In this document: one piece after another, positions 7,668 through 16,075 of the stretch
Numbering within the stretch: the first letter of the stretch is position 1
Layout: every line of letters starts with the position of its first letter
DNA from: a candidate division CSSED10-310 bacterium
Lineage (GTDB): Bacteria; CSSED10-310
Reading direction: 5' to 3'
Assembly (NCBI GenBank): GCA_016931515.1
Contig: JAFGEQ010000016.1
Location: 1-32,381, forward strand
DNA length: 32,381 nucleotides
Translations under genes and position numbers: made by a program
Notes under the pieces: model-generated
The model's input: the letters and a program-made list of their open reading frames with translations, nothing else
Database searches by the model: none
Told to the model about the DNA's origin: nothing

Positions 7668-8984
7668 GCGTGCGCTATGCTGAATCAACAGCGATTTTAC
7701 ATAGAAAATTTCGGTTGCCAGATGAATGTTCATGATTCGGAGATGCTGGCAGCGTTACTGCAATCGCATGAATGGGTACAGGTTTCGGATTATCATGAGG
7801 CCGATGTTATTATCCTCAATACGTGTTCGGTCCGAGAGAAAGCGGAGCAAAAGGTTTTCTCACGATTCGGTGTTTTAAAGGATCAGAAAGTTGAGAGGCC
7901 GCATGTTCGATTTATCTTAGCGGGATGCATGGCGAAGGCATGGGGTATAAAACTGCTCAGACGGCTCCCTTATCTCGACCTGATAATCGGTCCGGGAATG
8001 CTGGCAAAAATCCCAGAGTATTTGCAGTATCCATCAAGGCGATATCCCGTTGTCGATACAAATGAGCCTGAGTCTGTCTTCAGCCTTGCTCCTGAAATGA
8101 TCGCTAATCCGCAGCATCACAGTGCCTGGGTTACGATTATGGAAGGTTGTGATAACTTCTGTTCATACTGTGTTGTTCCGTATGTGCGCGGCAGGGAACG
8201 AAGCCGGGATGGACATGAGATTGCTGCGGAGATAGTCAATTTAACCCGCCGAGGGGTTCGAGAAATAACTCTCCTGGGTCAGAATGTTAATTCCTATGCC
8301 GGTTTGCCGGGCGGCTTTCCGGCTTTACTGAGAAAGATCCATGAGATCGATGGTCTGATGAGAATTCGGTTCACGACATCCCATCCCAAAGATATGTCGG
8401 ACGAGTTGGTGCAGACAATCAGTGAACTGCCGAAACTGTGTGAATATTTGCATTTCCCGGTTCAGAGCGGATCCACTTCGATATTGCGGAAAATGCGGCG
8501 GGGATATACTCGGGATAACTATCTGAATCGTATCGACACGATAAGGCGACTGATTCCGGATGTCGCGTTAAGCTCGGATTTTATCGTTGGTTTTCCGGGC
8601 GAATCAGAGCAGGATCACCAGGATTCGGTTTCGCTGATCGAATCGGTCGGATATGACAATATATTTATTTTCAATTATTGCGTACGATCCGGTACGCGAG
8701 CGGCCGATTACCCTGATGACGTACCGTTGCAGGTCAAGACAAAACGTCTCGAGGATCTGCTCCAGAGACAACGCAGGATCGTCATGGCGAGGAATCAGGA
8801 GAAAATCGGAATGATTGTGGAGGTTCTCGTGGATGGACCGGCGAAACGAGGAGTCTCCTTATGGACAGGCCGTACCCGCCAAAATCGTGTCGTAAATTTT
8901 TCTGGGACGGCTGCTGAAGGTGTTCTTTGCAGCGTATTGATTGAATCAGCCAGCCCGAACTGCCTTTACGGTCGGATCGTGTAA
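7656..8984 (+). CDS. miaB: tRNA-2-methylthio-N6-dimethylallyladenosine synthase MiaB
   Basis: This 442-residue methylthiotransferase converts i6A37 to ms2i6A37 in tRNA by radical SAM chemistry. The N-terminal UPF0004 domain carries the three cluster-binding cysteines: FGCQMN (Cys21), NTCSVREKAE (Cys57) and AGCMAK (Cys91). The radical SAM motif CDNFCSYC is at 165-172, followed by VVPYVRGRERSR. A TRAM-type RNA-binding domain occupies about the last 70 residues. GCQMNVHDSE and RGRERSR point to MiaB rather than MtaB or RimO. The start is uncertain: ATG 7656 and ATG 7677 both fit the family, and neither has a strong Shine-Dalgarno. An upstream extension to 7500 reads into the divergent epimerase promoter region and is rejected. 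It is divergent from the epimerase gene. Confidence 0.92.
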   Translation: MIYIACAMLNQQRFYIENFGCQMNVHDSEMLAALLQSHEWVQVSDYHEADVIILNTCSVREKAEQKVFSRFGVLKDQKVERPHVRFILAGCMAKAWGIKLLRRLPYLDLIIGPGMLAKIPEYLQYPSRRYPVVDTNEPESVFSLAPEMIANPQHHSAWVTIMEGCDNFCSYCVVPYVRGRERSRDGHEIAAEIVNLTRRGVREITLLGQNVNSYAGLPGGFPALLRKIHEIDGLMRIRFTTSHPKDMSDELVQTISELPKLCEYLHFPVQSGSTSILRKMRRGYTRDNYLNRIDTIRRLIPDVALSSDFIVGFPGESEQDHQDSVSLIESVGYDNIFIFNYCVRSGTRAADYPDDVPLQVKTKRLEDLLQRQRRIVMARNQEKIGMIVEVLVDGPAKRGVSLWTGRTRQNRVVNFSGTAAEGVLCSVLIESASPNCLYGRIV

Positions 8985-9066
8985 TTGAGGTACAGATCAC
9001 GAATGACCGGATCGATAAAGAAAATGGATTTCTATTTTCCTGTATATAGAAGTAAACTAAAGGAAG

Positions 9067-9085
9067 AATCGGGATTATCCCGATT
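9067..9085 (+). promoter_or_regulatory. Perfect inverted repeat in the leader of the BFN-domain gene
   Basis: AATCGGGAT and ATCCCGATT form a perfect 9 bp inverted repeat around one central base. It ends 18 nt before the ATG at 9104 and 8 nt before the Shine-Dalgarno region. There is no T-run after it, so it is not an intrinsic terminator. It could be an operator or an mRNA hairpin affecting translation. A weaker 6 bp inverted repeat (TTCTAT/ATAGAA) lies at 9030-9051. Confidence 0.4.
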
Positions 9086-9103
9086 ATGCATATTGGAGTC
9101 GTC

Positions 9104-9589
9104 ATGGAAGAGATGAAGGTAAGAAATCTTGCGATGGATCCGATCCTGGAGAGGCCGATCGTGCTGTTGACCAACGAAACTGGCGACAAGATTGTTCCGA
9201 TCTGGGTAGGAATATTCGAGGCCAATGCAATTCTGATTGAGTTAGAGAAGCTGACCACTCCAAGACCGATAACCCATGATTTGATGAAGCAGATGATGAT
9301 CGAATTTGAACTCGTTCTACAGAAAATTATCATTACAGATCTGAAAGATGGAGTTTATTTCGCGAATATGGAAATTCTCCAGGGTGATCGAACAATCACA
9401 CTTGATGCCAGGCCGTCCGATGCAATTGCCATGGCCTTGAGATTTCATGCCCCGATTTTTGTGTCCCGGTCGGTAATAGAAAAGAGCAACTCGGCGGATC
9501 ATGGTGCGGAAATGGTTGAGGATGATGAAATGAGACGTTGGATAGATCAATTGAAACCGGGTGATTTTGAAAACCCGGGTTCTGATTGA
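9104..9589 (+). CDS. Bifunctional nuclease (BFN/DUF151) domain protein
   Basis: This 161-residue soluble protein consists almost entirely of a BFN domain. Recognisable family features are the opening MKVRNLAMDPILERPIVLL, PIWVGIFEANAI near 40-51, and LDARPSDAIAMALRFHAPIFVS near 100-121. Proteins of this family have been linked to DNase/RNase activity in plants, but the bacterial role is not established, so a function beyond the domain name would be a guess. ATG at 9104 follows GGAG at 5 nt; an in-frame ATG at 9086 would overlap the leader hairpin and lacks a ribosome site. It lies 97 nt before gspE on the same strand and may be the first gene of the secretion operon. Confidence 0.85.
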   Translation: MEEMKVRNLAMDPILERPIVLLTNETGDKIVPIWVGIFEANAILIELEKLTTPRPITHDLMKQMMIEFELVLQKIIITDLKDGVYFANMEILQGDRTITLDARPSDAIAMALRFHAPIFVSRSVIEKSNSADHGAEMVEDDEMRRWIDQLKPGDFENPGSD

Positions 9590-9675
9590 TATAGGAAATG
9601 CAGACGGAAGCTTCAGGAGATGAGGATTTCAGGAACAAAAACGGACGAATGGTGTTTTACCATAAGGATTGTTTC

Positions 9676-9681
9676 AGGAGG
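9676..9681 (+). promoter_or_regulatory. Shine-Dalgarno site deciding the gspE start
   Basis: AGGAGG lies 5 nt before the TTG at 9687. An in-frame TTG at 9669 would place this site inside the coding region, so TTG 9687 is preferred. Confidence 0.65.
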
Positions 9682-9686
9682 CGGGT

Positions 9687-11405
9687 TTGAACGTTAAAGT
9701 ACCGGAAACGAACTTTACTGATTTTTTATTGCAGTCGGGAGTGATTTCTTTGGAAGACATGGAGATTGCCCGCAAGCAATCCTCACGAACCGGACGTAGA
9801 CTGCAGGAAACTTTGTTGGAGTTCGGTCTGATCAGTTCGCGTAAGTATGCGGAAAATCTAGCTGCATTTCTGGGGATTCCTCTAACGGATTTAACGGAGT
9901 TGGAGGATTTGCAGGCAATTCCGGAGATGCCGATGTCGGTCAAGTTTATTCGGCAACATAAGCTGCTCCCACTCTCGTTGAACGATGGACTTATGACAAT
10001 TGCGATGGCACATCCCACAGACCTGATGATACTCGATATCATACGCCGAACAACCAGCATGAAATTGTCGGTCACCGTCGCGGATTTCGCTGAAATCGAT
10101 CGGAAAATTGAGGATTTATATGGAAGTGGGACATCCAGTATGAAGATGATATTGGATGATTTGCGCGATGAAGAACTTGAAATATTGGGTTCCGAAGAAG
10201 ATCAGGACGTAGACACATTGAGGGATATGGCGTCTGAAGCGCCTGTTATCAAGCTGGTCAATCTGCTGTTCTCCCAAGCCGTCGAATTCGGCGCAAGTGA
10301 TATTCATATCGAACCATTTGAAGGAGACCTGCACATACGGTTCAGGATTGACGGAGTTCTGCAGGATCAGGAATCACCTCCCAAAAAGTTGCAGTCCGCT
10401 ATCATCTCCCGGATAAAAATTCTTGCCCGATTGAATATTGCCGAGCACAGACTGCCTCAGGATGGCCGGATACGTCTGCGCCTGATGGGGAAAAAGATCG
10501 ATGTCAGGGTGAGCACGGTTCCGACGATGCACGGTGAATCGGTCGTCATGCGACTTCTCGATCAGACGAGCATGTTCATCGGGATGGAAGACCTCGGCTT
10601 TCCCCATGACAATCTCGAAACGTTCAAACGACTTATTCAGCATCCCCACGGGATGATTCTGGTTACCGGTCCAACCGGTTCCGGTAAAACCACGACATTG
10701 TATGCCGCGTTGGATAAAATCAATGGACCGGAGAAAAAAATACTCACGCTTGAAGATCCGGTCGAATACCAATTGAAAGGCGTTAATCAAATCCAGGTCA
10801 ATACAAAGATCGGCCTGACGTTTTCCAGCGGATTAAGAGCTTTTGTCCGTCAGGATCCTGATGTCATTATGGTGGGTGAGATTCGTGATAAGGAAACAGC
10901 GGAAATCGCCATCCAGTCAGCCTTGACAGGACATCTTGTGTTTTCAACCGTGCACACGAACGATGCGGTAGGGGCAATTACGCGGCTGCAGGATATGGGT
11001 GTTGAAAACTACCTGATCGCATCCTGCCTTGATGGGGTTCTTGCTCAGCGACTGGTCCGGCAGATTTGTCCCGACTGTAAAATTCCTGTGAAAGCGGATC
11101 CCAAAGCATTGCAGGAACTGGAGATTGACATTTCCCAGGCGGATGAGCTTCTGGTATTTCGCGGTGAAGGTTGTAGACGGTGTGGCCGAACCGGATATCG
11201 AGGCCGTCTCGGCATATATGAATTGATCGAGATCAATGATGAATTTAAAAACCTGATCGTTGAGAAAGCCAGTGCTAATATTCTGAAACGCGTCGCCCGA
11301 AAGGGAGGAATGCGCACGTTGAGGGAAGACGGCTGGGTGAAAGTCCGGAAGGGTATTACAACGATCGAGGAAGTGATGCGAGTTACGCAAGTGGATGAGA
11401 TTTAG
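9687..11405 (+). CDS. gspE: Type II secretion system assembly ATPase GspE
   Basis: This 572-residue hexameric ATPase at the cytoplasmic face powers pseudopilus assembly. The N-terminal MshEN-type domain (about 5-145) normally docks to GspL. The catalytic half has Walker A GPTGSGKTTT (about 328-337), an acidic LEDPVEY box, Walker B-type DPDVIMVGEIRD (about 391-402) and a His box with GHLVFSTVHTND. Four cysteines, CPDC (461-464) and CRRC (496-499), form the zinc finger typical of GspE and PilB. PilB is the main alternative, but the downstream gspF-G-H-I-J-K-L-M-D genes make this the T2SS ATPase. It starts the compact T2SS gene run; gspF begins 13 nt after its stop. Confidence 0.93.
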   Translation: MNVKVPETNFTDFLLQSGVISLEDMEIARKQSSRTGRRLQETLLEFGLISSRKYAENLAAFLGIPLTDLTELEDLQAIPEMPMSVKFIRQHKLLPLSLNDGLMTIAMAHPTDLMILDIIRRTTSMKLSVTVADFAEIDRKIEDLYGSGTSSMKMILDDLRDEELEILGSEEDQDVDTLRDMASEAPVIKLVNLLFSQAVEFGASDIHIEPFEGDLHIRFRIDGVLQDQESPPKKLQSAIISRIKILARLNIAEHRLPQDGRIRLRLMGKKIDVRVSTVPTMHGESVVMRLLDQTSMFIGMEDLGFPHDNLETFKRLIQHPHGMILVTGPTGSGKTTTLYAALDKINGPEKKILTLEDPVEYQLKGVNQIQVNTKIGLTFSSGLRAFVRQDPDVIMVGEIRDKETAEIAIQSALTGHLVFSTVHTNDAVGAITRLQDMGVENYLIASCLDGVLAQRLVRQICPDCKIPVKADPKALQELEIDISQADELLVFRGEGCRRCGRTGYRGRLGIYELIEINDEFKNLIVEKASANILKRVARKGGMRTLREDGWVKVRKGITTIEEVMRVTQVDEI

Positions 11406-11418
11406 GGAGACAGTGTCG

Positions 11419-12642
11419 ATGCCGCATTTTAAATACAAAGCGACCGAGAGAAGCGGGAAGGTATCGACTGGAGTTATTGAGGCGCCGAATCAAACTGCTG
11501 TGCTGCAGAAACTCAAGGATCAGCAGCTGATTCCGATTTCCGTTGAAACGAGTCGTGCGACATCCGGGCGTGCGGGGATTGATCTTGATGTCAGGCATCT
11601 TTTATCGAGAGTCAGATTAAGGGATGTAATGGATTTTACATCCAAACTGAGCACCCTGATGGATGCCGGCGTGACATTAGATAGAAGCCTGGCGATTTCA
11701 ATTGATCTAACTGAGAATCCAAAGATGCAGGGTATTGTGCGGGATCTTCGACGCAAAATACAGGGTGGCGCATCGTTTGGCGATGCGTTATCTCAGCATC
11801 CGAAAGTGTTTAGTCGTCTGTATATCAATATGGTTCGATCAGGTGAGGCCGGTGGAGTCATGGAGACGATTCTGCAGCGTCTGACCGGTTTTCTTGAAGA
11901 ATCGGAAGAGTTAAGGCAGGAGATTATTTCGCAGAGTATTTATCCAATTTTACTGGTCATTGTATCGAGTGTTGTTGTCATCATGATGGTTACATTTGTT
12001 CTACCGAAATTTACTACGATATTTGATAGCATGGGCGCTGAAATCCCTCTGCCGACGAAAATCCTCGTGGAAACAACGAATTTCCTGAAATCCAGCTGGT
12101 ATTTTTTTGTTGGTGCCATAATTATTGCGATAGCGTTTTTTAGAAAATATATTGACTCCTCCGATGGTCGATTGAAATGGGATCGGCTAAAACTTCGTTT
12201 CCCTATGATCGGCAAGTTGCTTTTAAAAATCGAGATAGCCCGGTTTGCCAGGACGCTCGGAACACTGGTTCGTTCAGGCGTTCCAATTCTACAGGCATTG
12301 TCGATTGTAAAGGAGACGGTCAGCAATCAGGTCATCGCTAATTCCCTGTTGTCCGTCTATGGGAAATTGAAGGAAGGCGGCGGTCTTTCCAATCCGTTGA
12401 ATGAGACGGGATGTTTTCCCGCACTTGCCGTTCATATGATTGCGGTCGGTGAAGAAACCGGATCATTCGAGAGCATGCTGTTAAAGGTGGCGGATACTTA
12501 TGAGAGTGATGTCCGAGTGACAATCAAGCGGGTCATGTCTGCGGTTGAGCCAGTGATGATTATCATTATGGGAAGTATTATTGGATTTATTGTTTTTTCC
12601 ATGTTGCTGGCTGTCTTCAGTATTGCCGACATGCCGATATAA
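11419..12642 (+). CDS. gspF: Type II secretion system inner membrane platform protein GspF
   Basis: This 407-residue polytopic membrane protein forms the platform that couples the ATPase to the pseudopilus. It has the usual two-fold repeat: two cytoplasmic GspF domains, about 75-195 (DFTSKLSTLMDAGVTLDRSL) and 280-400 (RFARTLGTLVRSGVPILQAL). Each is followed by hydrophobic segments, near 175-200, 222-240 and 378-404. The N-terminus PHFKYKATERSGKVSTG is typical of the family. ATG at 11419 follows AGGGAG at 9 nt; the in-frame ATG at 11395 overlaps the end of gspE and is less likely. It is followed after 25 nt by gspG. Confidence 0.93.
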   Translation: MPHFKYKATERSGKVSTGVIEAPNQTAVLQKLKDQQLIPISVETSRATSGRAGIDLDVRHLLSRVRLRDVMDFTSKLSTLMDAGVTLDRSLAISIDLTENPKMQGIVRDLRRKIQGGASFGDALSQHPKVFSRLYINMVRSGEAGGVMETILQRLTGFLEESEELRQEIISQSIYPILLVIVSSVVVIMMVTFVLPKFTTIFDSMGAEIPLPTKILVETTNFLKSSWYFFVGAIIIAIAFFRKYIDSSDGRLKWDRLKLRFPMIGKLLLKIEIARFARTLGTLVRSGVPILQALSIVKETVSNQVIANSLLSVYGKLKEGGGLSNPLNETGCFPALAVHMIAVGEETGSFESMLLKVADTYESDVRVTIKRVMSAVEPVMIIIMGSIIGFIVFSMLLAVFSIADMPI

Positions 12643-12667
12643 GGAAATAAAATCCTGGAGGATTTAT

Positions 12668-13072
12668 ATGCAGAGACAAAAAAAGAAAACAGATCTTCGA
12701 AGCGGCGAATCAGGATTCACACTCGTTGAGATCATGGTTGTTGTTGTGATCATTGGTTTGTTGGCTGGATTGGTCGGACCGAAAATTTTCCGAAATCTTG
12801 AAAAAGCCAATTATGAAACAGCCAAAACGCAAATGACGAACCTAAAGACGGCCTTGTCCACGTACCGTCTGGATATGGGCCGGTATCCCGATCAGCTCAA
12901 CTGCCTGATCAATCCATGCGGTGATGGTTGGGCGGGTCCATATCTTGATGGCGATGAGATCCCTTTGGATCCCTGGAAAGCGGAATACCAGTATTCCGTT
13001 GGCGACAACGGAAAGGCGTTTACGCTGACTTCATCGGGCGGTGGGAATGAGCCCATCGTTGTCAATGGGTGA
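12668..13072 (+). CDS. gspG: Major pseudopilin GspG
   Basis: This 134-residue major pseudopilin is the main subunit of the periplasmic pseudopilus. A short basic leader ends at Gly16, followed by FTLVEIMVVVVIIGLLAGLV, the type IV prepilin cleavage and methylation motif with Glu at mature position 5. The globular part has the GspG hallmarks DMGRYPD and GWAGPYLDGDEIPLDPWKAEYQY near the C-terminus, where calcium binding occurs in known members. ATG at 12668 has GGAGG at 7 nt; in-frame codons upstream belong to the gspF region. A prepilin peptidase is required but is not in the window. Confidence 0.94.
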   Translation: MQRQKKKTDLRSGESGFTLVEIMVVVVIIGLLAGLVGPKIFRNLEKANYETAKTQMTNLKTALSTYRLDMGRYPDQLNCLINPCGDGWAGPYLDGDEIPLDPWKAEYQYSVGDNGKAFTLTSSGGGNEPIVVNG

Positions 13073-13643
13073 ACGTAAGCGAAAGGAATCTCCACCCCAT
13101 CAGTGGGGATTCACAATCCTGGAAGTCATTGTTGTTTTGGCACTGATGGGATTGATTGCCGCGATAGCCGGTCCTCGCATCGGGAGTGGTATGCGTGGAA
13201 CAGAGAGCCGAACCAGTATTCGCAAGTTTGCTGCAGCACTCAGAGCGGCCCGTATGACCGCTGTTTCGCAGAAAGCTCAGGTTCTTGTTGTTGCGGAGCT
13301 TGGAGAAAACAATTGTGAATTCAAGGTTCGACAAGCCGGCCAACGACGAAAAACCGGAATGTCTTCCGAGATTGAACAAACATCCGGGAGTGAGACCGGT
13401 AGAATGAGCAGCTACTTACCGGAAATTTTTCAACAGCCTTTCGAGTTGGCGGGAGATGTCCGTTTTCTGGAATTCAAGCGTCAGGATACCAACGACAGGA
13501 CAGGTCGGGCAGCGGTCATGTTTCTGCCGCATGGCAATAGTACGGGGGGTTCTTTCATCATCGGGCGGGAAGATGGACCATTTCATGAGGTAATAATCGA
13601 CGCGGTTACCGGTCGAGTTCATACACGGTGGATAGACAGCTGA
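13065..13643 (+). CDS. gspH: Minor pseudopilin GspH-like
   Basis: This 192-residue protein has a basic leader (MGERKRKE), cleavage after Gly15, then FTILEVIVVLALMGLIAAIAG with Glu at +5. The region after the helix (RTSIRKFAAALRAARMTAVSQKAQVLVV) resembles the GspH/FimT family, and the rest is a poorly conserved globular domain. Its position between gspG and gspI supports GspH. ATG at 13065 overlaps the gspG stop by 8 nt; starts at 13041 and 13047 would lengthen the leader without a clear benefit. The Shine-Dalgarno is weak, consistent with coupling to gspG. Confidence 0.85.
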   Translation: MGERKRKESPPHQWGFTILEVIVVLALMGLIAAIAGPRIGSGMRGTESRTSIRKFAAALRAARMTAVSQKAQVLVVAELGENNCEFKVRQAGQRRKTGMSSEIEQTSGSETGRMSSYLPEIFQQPFELAGDVRFLEFKRQDTNDRTGRAAVMFLPHGNSTGGSFIIGREDGPFHEVIIDAVTGRVHTRWIDS

Positions 13644-13646
13644 TCG

Positions 13647-14132
13647 ATGAAAAACGGATTAACCAGATCTGATTGTTTCGGATTCACACTCATGGAAGTG
13701 ATGGTGGCGGTAGCTATCATGGGTATAACTCTGGTAGGGATCATGCATGTTTTTTCCAGTCTGCTGTCCGGGATTGGAAAGACGGAGCTATATAATGAAG
13801 GCACTCTGGTCGCCCGTGAGGTTCTGGAGCGGTATTTGATTCAAAAAACTCTGGAAGAGGGAGTTTTCAATGGAGAAGTCAACTCGATGTTTCAGTGGGA
13901 GCTGACTATCACTCGGCGAGAGACATCTCTGGATCTTCAGGAGGGTATAGAAAAAATGAATGCAGATGGTTCTCTTCCGATCGATTGGCTGGAAGAAGAA
14001 TCTCCGCTCGAGATGTATGAGTTAACGGTCAATGTGTCATGGCCGGATACGCCATTTCCCGGTAGAGTGTTACTGTCCACGTTACGAGCTGTTGTGAATC
14101 AGAACGCGGACGATGAGGAAGGGAAATTGTGA
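13647..14132 (+). CDS. gspI: Minor pseudopilin GspI-like
   Basis: This 161-residue protein has a leader of 12 residues ending in Gly, followed by FTLMEVMVAVAIMGITLVGI with Glu at +5. After the helix comes LYNEGTLVAREVLERYL, which resembles the A-x-x-x-A-R helix of GspI where minor pseudopilins pack. The C-terminal part ends in a beta-rich domain with WPDTPFPGRVLLSTL. It is longer than typical GspI (about 120-130). Assignment as GspI rather than a PilV-like protein rests on order between H and J. It begins 3 nt after gspH and overlaps gspJ by 4 nt. Confidence 0.82.
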   Translation: MKNGLTRSDCFGFTLMEVMVAVAIMGITLVGIMHVFSSLLSGIGKTELYNEGTLVAREVLERYLIQKTLEEGVFNGEVNSMFQWELTITRRETSLDLQEGIEKMNADGSLPIDWLEEESPLEMYELTVNVSWPDTPFPGRVLLSTLRAVVNQNADDEEGKL

Positions 14133-14908
14133 TTATTGTTGGTAAAGCCGGTACGCAGAGCGGGTTTACGCTGATGGAGATCCTGGTGGCGGTGATGGTT
14201 GCATCCATGCTGGGTGTTGGAGTCGCAGCAGGGCTCTCGGCAGCCCTCCGAGCCTGGGAATCCGGTGAAAAGAACCTGGAGTTGTTTCAGACCAAGCGGA
14301 TCGTATGCGATCGACTGATCACTGAGATTGGGAATGCTGTTAACGTAAAAGGTCGAAAAGAGGATGAAGAGAAATATAAAATGATTTTTGACGGGGATAC
14401 GGATACCCTGGCATTTCTAACAACAGCGCAGGCGTTGATCTCACCGGGTATTCCGATGGCACTCAAGGAATCGCATATCTTTGTAGAACCCGGAATGGGT
14501 CTGGTTATACGTGAAGCCATGTTCTCATCGTCCGAATTTTTCGACACCGGCAGAGGGGAAGATTATCTTCTGGATCCCGATGTCGTCGACATCAAGTTTG
14601 CATATTACTACATTCCCAGGCCATCTCGTGCGGGATCGGACCAGGAGGATGAGGATATAGAAGGAGAGTGGTTGGACGCGTGGGGACCGGAGCATATTGA
14701 GATATACGAAACGACTGAAGAGAGTGGCGATGGAGAGGGTGAAGCGAGCCGTACGAAGCAGCAGGAGATCACGATGCGGCTGCCGCTGGCGGTGGAGGTG
14801 TCGATCACCAGTCTCAACCCTTCGACGGGGCAATCCGTCATCTGGCAACCATTAATTATACCTCTGAAGGAAGCACGGGTTTTAGGTGTTTCTGTCCGGC
14901 GAAGGTAA
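14129..14908 (+). CDS. gspJ: Minor pseudopilin GspJ-like
   Basis: This 259-residue protein has a leader ending at Gly12, then FTLMEILVAVMVASMLGVGV with Glu at +5. The following helix (LRAWESGEKNLELFQTKRIVCDRLITEIGNAV) matches the GspJ pattern, in which an R-D-L helix follows the transmembrane part. The globular domain is larger than usual (typical GspJ about 200) and contains an acidic stretch near 170-210 (DQEDEDIEGEW, ESGDGEGEA). The start is a GTG in a GTGA overlap with the gspI stop, behind a GAGGAAGGG stretch. In known systems I, J and K form the tip of the pseudopilus. Confidence 0.85.
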   Translation: MIIVGKAGTQSGFTLMEILVAVMVASMLGVGVAAGLSAALRAWESGEKNLELFQTKRIVCDRLITEIGNAVNVKGRKEDEEKYKMIFDGDTDTLAFLTTAQALISPGIPMALKESHIFVEPGMGLVIREAMFSSSEFFDTGRGEDYLLDPDVVDIKFAYYYIPRPSRAGSDQEDEDIEGEWLDAWGPEHIEIYETTEESGDGEGEASRTKQQEITMRLPLAVEVSITSLNPSTGQSVIWQPLIIPLKEARVLGVSVRRR

Positions 14909-14914
14909 TCGAAC

Positions 14915-16036
14915 ATGTCGGAACAACAAAAAACTACAAAAATCCTGGAATCACAAACGGGTATCGCATTGCTCCTGGTACTGTTCGTTGTCAGTCTTCT
15001 GATCATCGTCGCAGCTGAGTTCGCTTTCACAACCCGCATGGAAATCACTAATGCCCGATTTTTTAAAGAAGATATTGAGGGGTATTATTACGCACAGGCT
15101 GGATTTCAATACGCTCTGACAGAAGTTATCGGTAAGTTCGATGGAACCTATCTTGCTGCGGACGGCCAGATTGGCTTCTACAGAAATTGGCTCCATGACA
15201 ATCCGGATGATCCCAAAACCGCCGATGGCTCGGACTCCGACACGCCGGAATCCTGGCCTCCCTTGCCTGTGCGATCCGGTATTCCGATAGGGAAAGGAAA
15301 ATTCGATTATCTGATAACGGATGAGGAGGGTCGAATTAATTTGAACTACCTGGAATCCAGGGTTCAGTCCGGGAATAAGTCGATGAGGAACATTTTTCGG
15401 GAAGTTCTTCTGGCGACAGGTGTACCGGAAGGAGAGGAACCGGATATTATTATCGACAGCATATTGGACTGGGTCGATAGAAACGATGAACATCGTTTAA
15501 ACGGAGCGGAATCCGATTGGTATGAACATAATTATGCTGAGAAAGGATTTTCCCTACCCTATTCCTGCAAGAACCAACCACTCGACACCATCGATGAATT
15601 ACTTATGATCAGAGGAATGACTCCGGACATTCTCTACGGATCCGATTCGATTTTTGCAATGGAATCAAACAATGATGGGCCTGAATATTCGGGCATATTG
15701 CCTTATGTTACCGTGTATGGGTATCATAGAAAGATTAATGAGGGTTCTGCTGCCCCGTTACTTTTATCGATCATGGACCCGGATAATGCGGAACAAAAAT
15801 TTACAGACCGTCTGAATCGGGGTGCAGACGGTAAAAAACAGATGTCCAGGACGTTTCGAATTGAGGTTCGAGGATATTCAGATACTGCCGATGTCGACCA
15901 TATCCTGATGGCGGTTGTCAGGCGATCGCAGAGACGGGATACGGGTGGCGGAGCGGAGATCTATTATTGGAATGATAATGCGATGGATTTTGGCCGCGAT
16001 CTGGCATATTTTGAAGAATTCGGCAACGGATTGTAG
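14915..16036 (+). CDS. gspK: Minor pseudopilin GspK
   Basis: This 373-residue protein is the large tip pseudopilin. The leader ends at Gly16, followed by IALLLVLFVVSLLIIVAAEFAF; Glu at +5 is replaced by Leu, which is characteristic of GspK. After the helix comes the FFKEDIEGYYYAQAGFQYALTEV segment, then an EGRINLNYL stretch near 143-151 and a helix-hairpin-helix-like region (DSILDWVDRNDEHRLNGAESDWY, then QPLDTIDELLMIRGMTPDILYG), both typical of the family. Its length fits (about 300-370). ATG at 14915 follows the gspJ stop by 6 nt with AAGG at 9 nt. Confidence 0.92.
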   Translation: MSEQQKTTKILESQTGIALLLVLFVVSLLIIVAAEFAFTTRMEITNARFFKEDIEGYYYAQAGFQYALTEVIGKFDGTYLAADGQIGFYRNWLHDNPDDPKTADGSDSDTPESWPPLPVRSGIPIGKGKFDYLITDEEGRINLNYLESRVQSGNKSMRNIFREVLLATGVPEGEEPDIIIDSILDWVDRNDEHRLNGAESDWYEHNYAEKGFSLPYSCKNQPLDTIDELLMIRGMTPDILYGSDSIFAMESNNDGPEYSGILPYVTVYGYHRKINEGSAAPLLLSIMDPDNAEQKFTDRLNRGADGKKQMSRTFRIEVRGYSDTADVDHILMAVVRRSQRRDTGGGAEIYYWNDNAMDFGRDLAYFEEFGNGL

Positions 16037-16075
16037 GATGTTGCACGGACTTTTGGCAGGGACGGAGTGAGTTAA

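Noticed and set aside
9020-9050. Promoter for the BFN/T2SS operon around TATATA at 9043
   Set aside because: No acceptable -35 hexamer lies 16-18 nt upstream. It may still be used, but the sequence alone does not support it.
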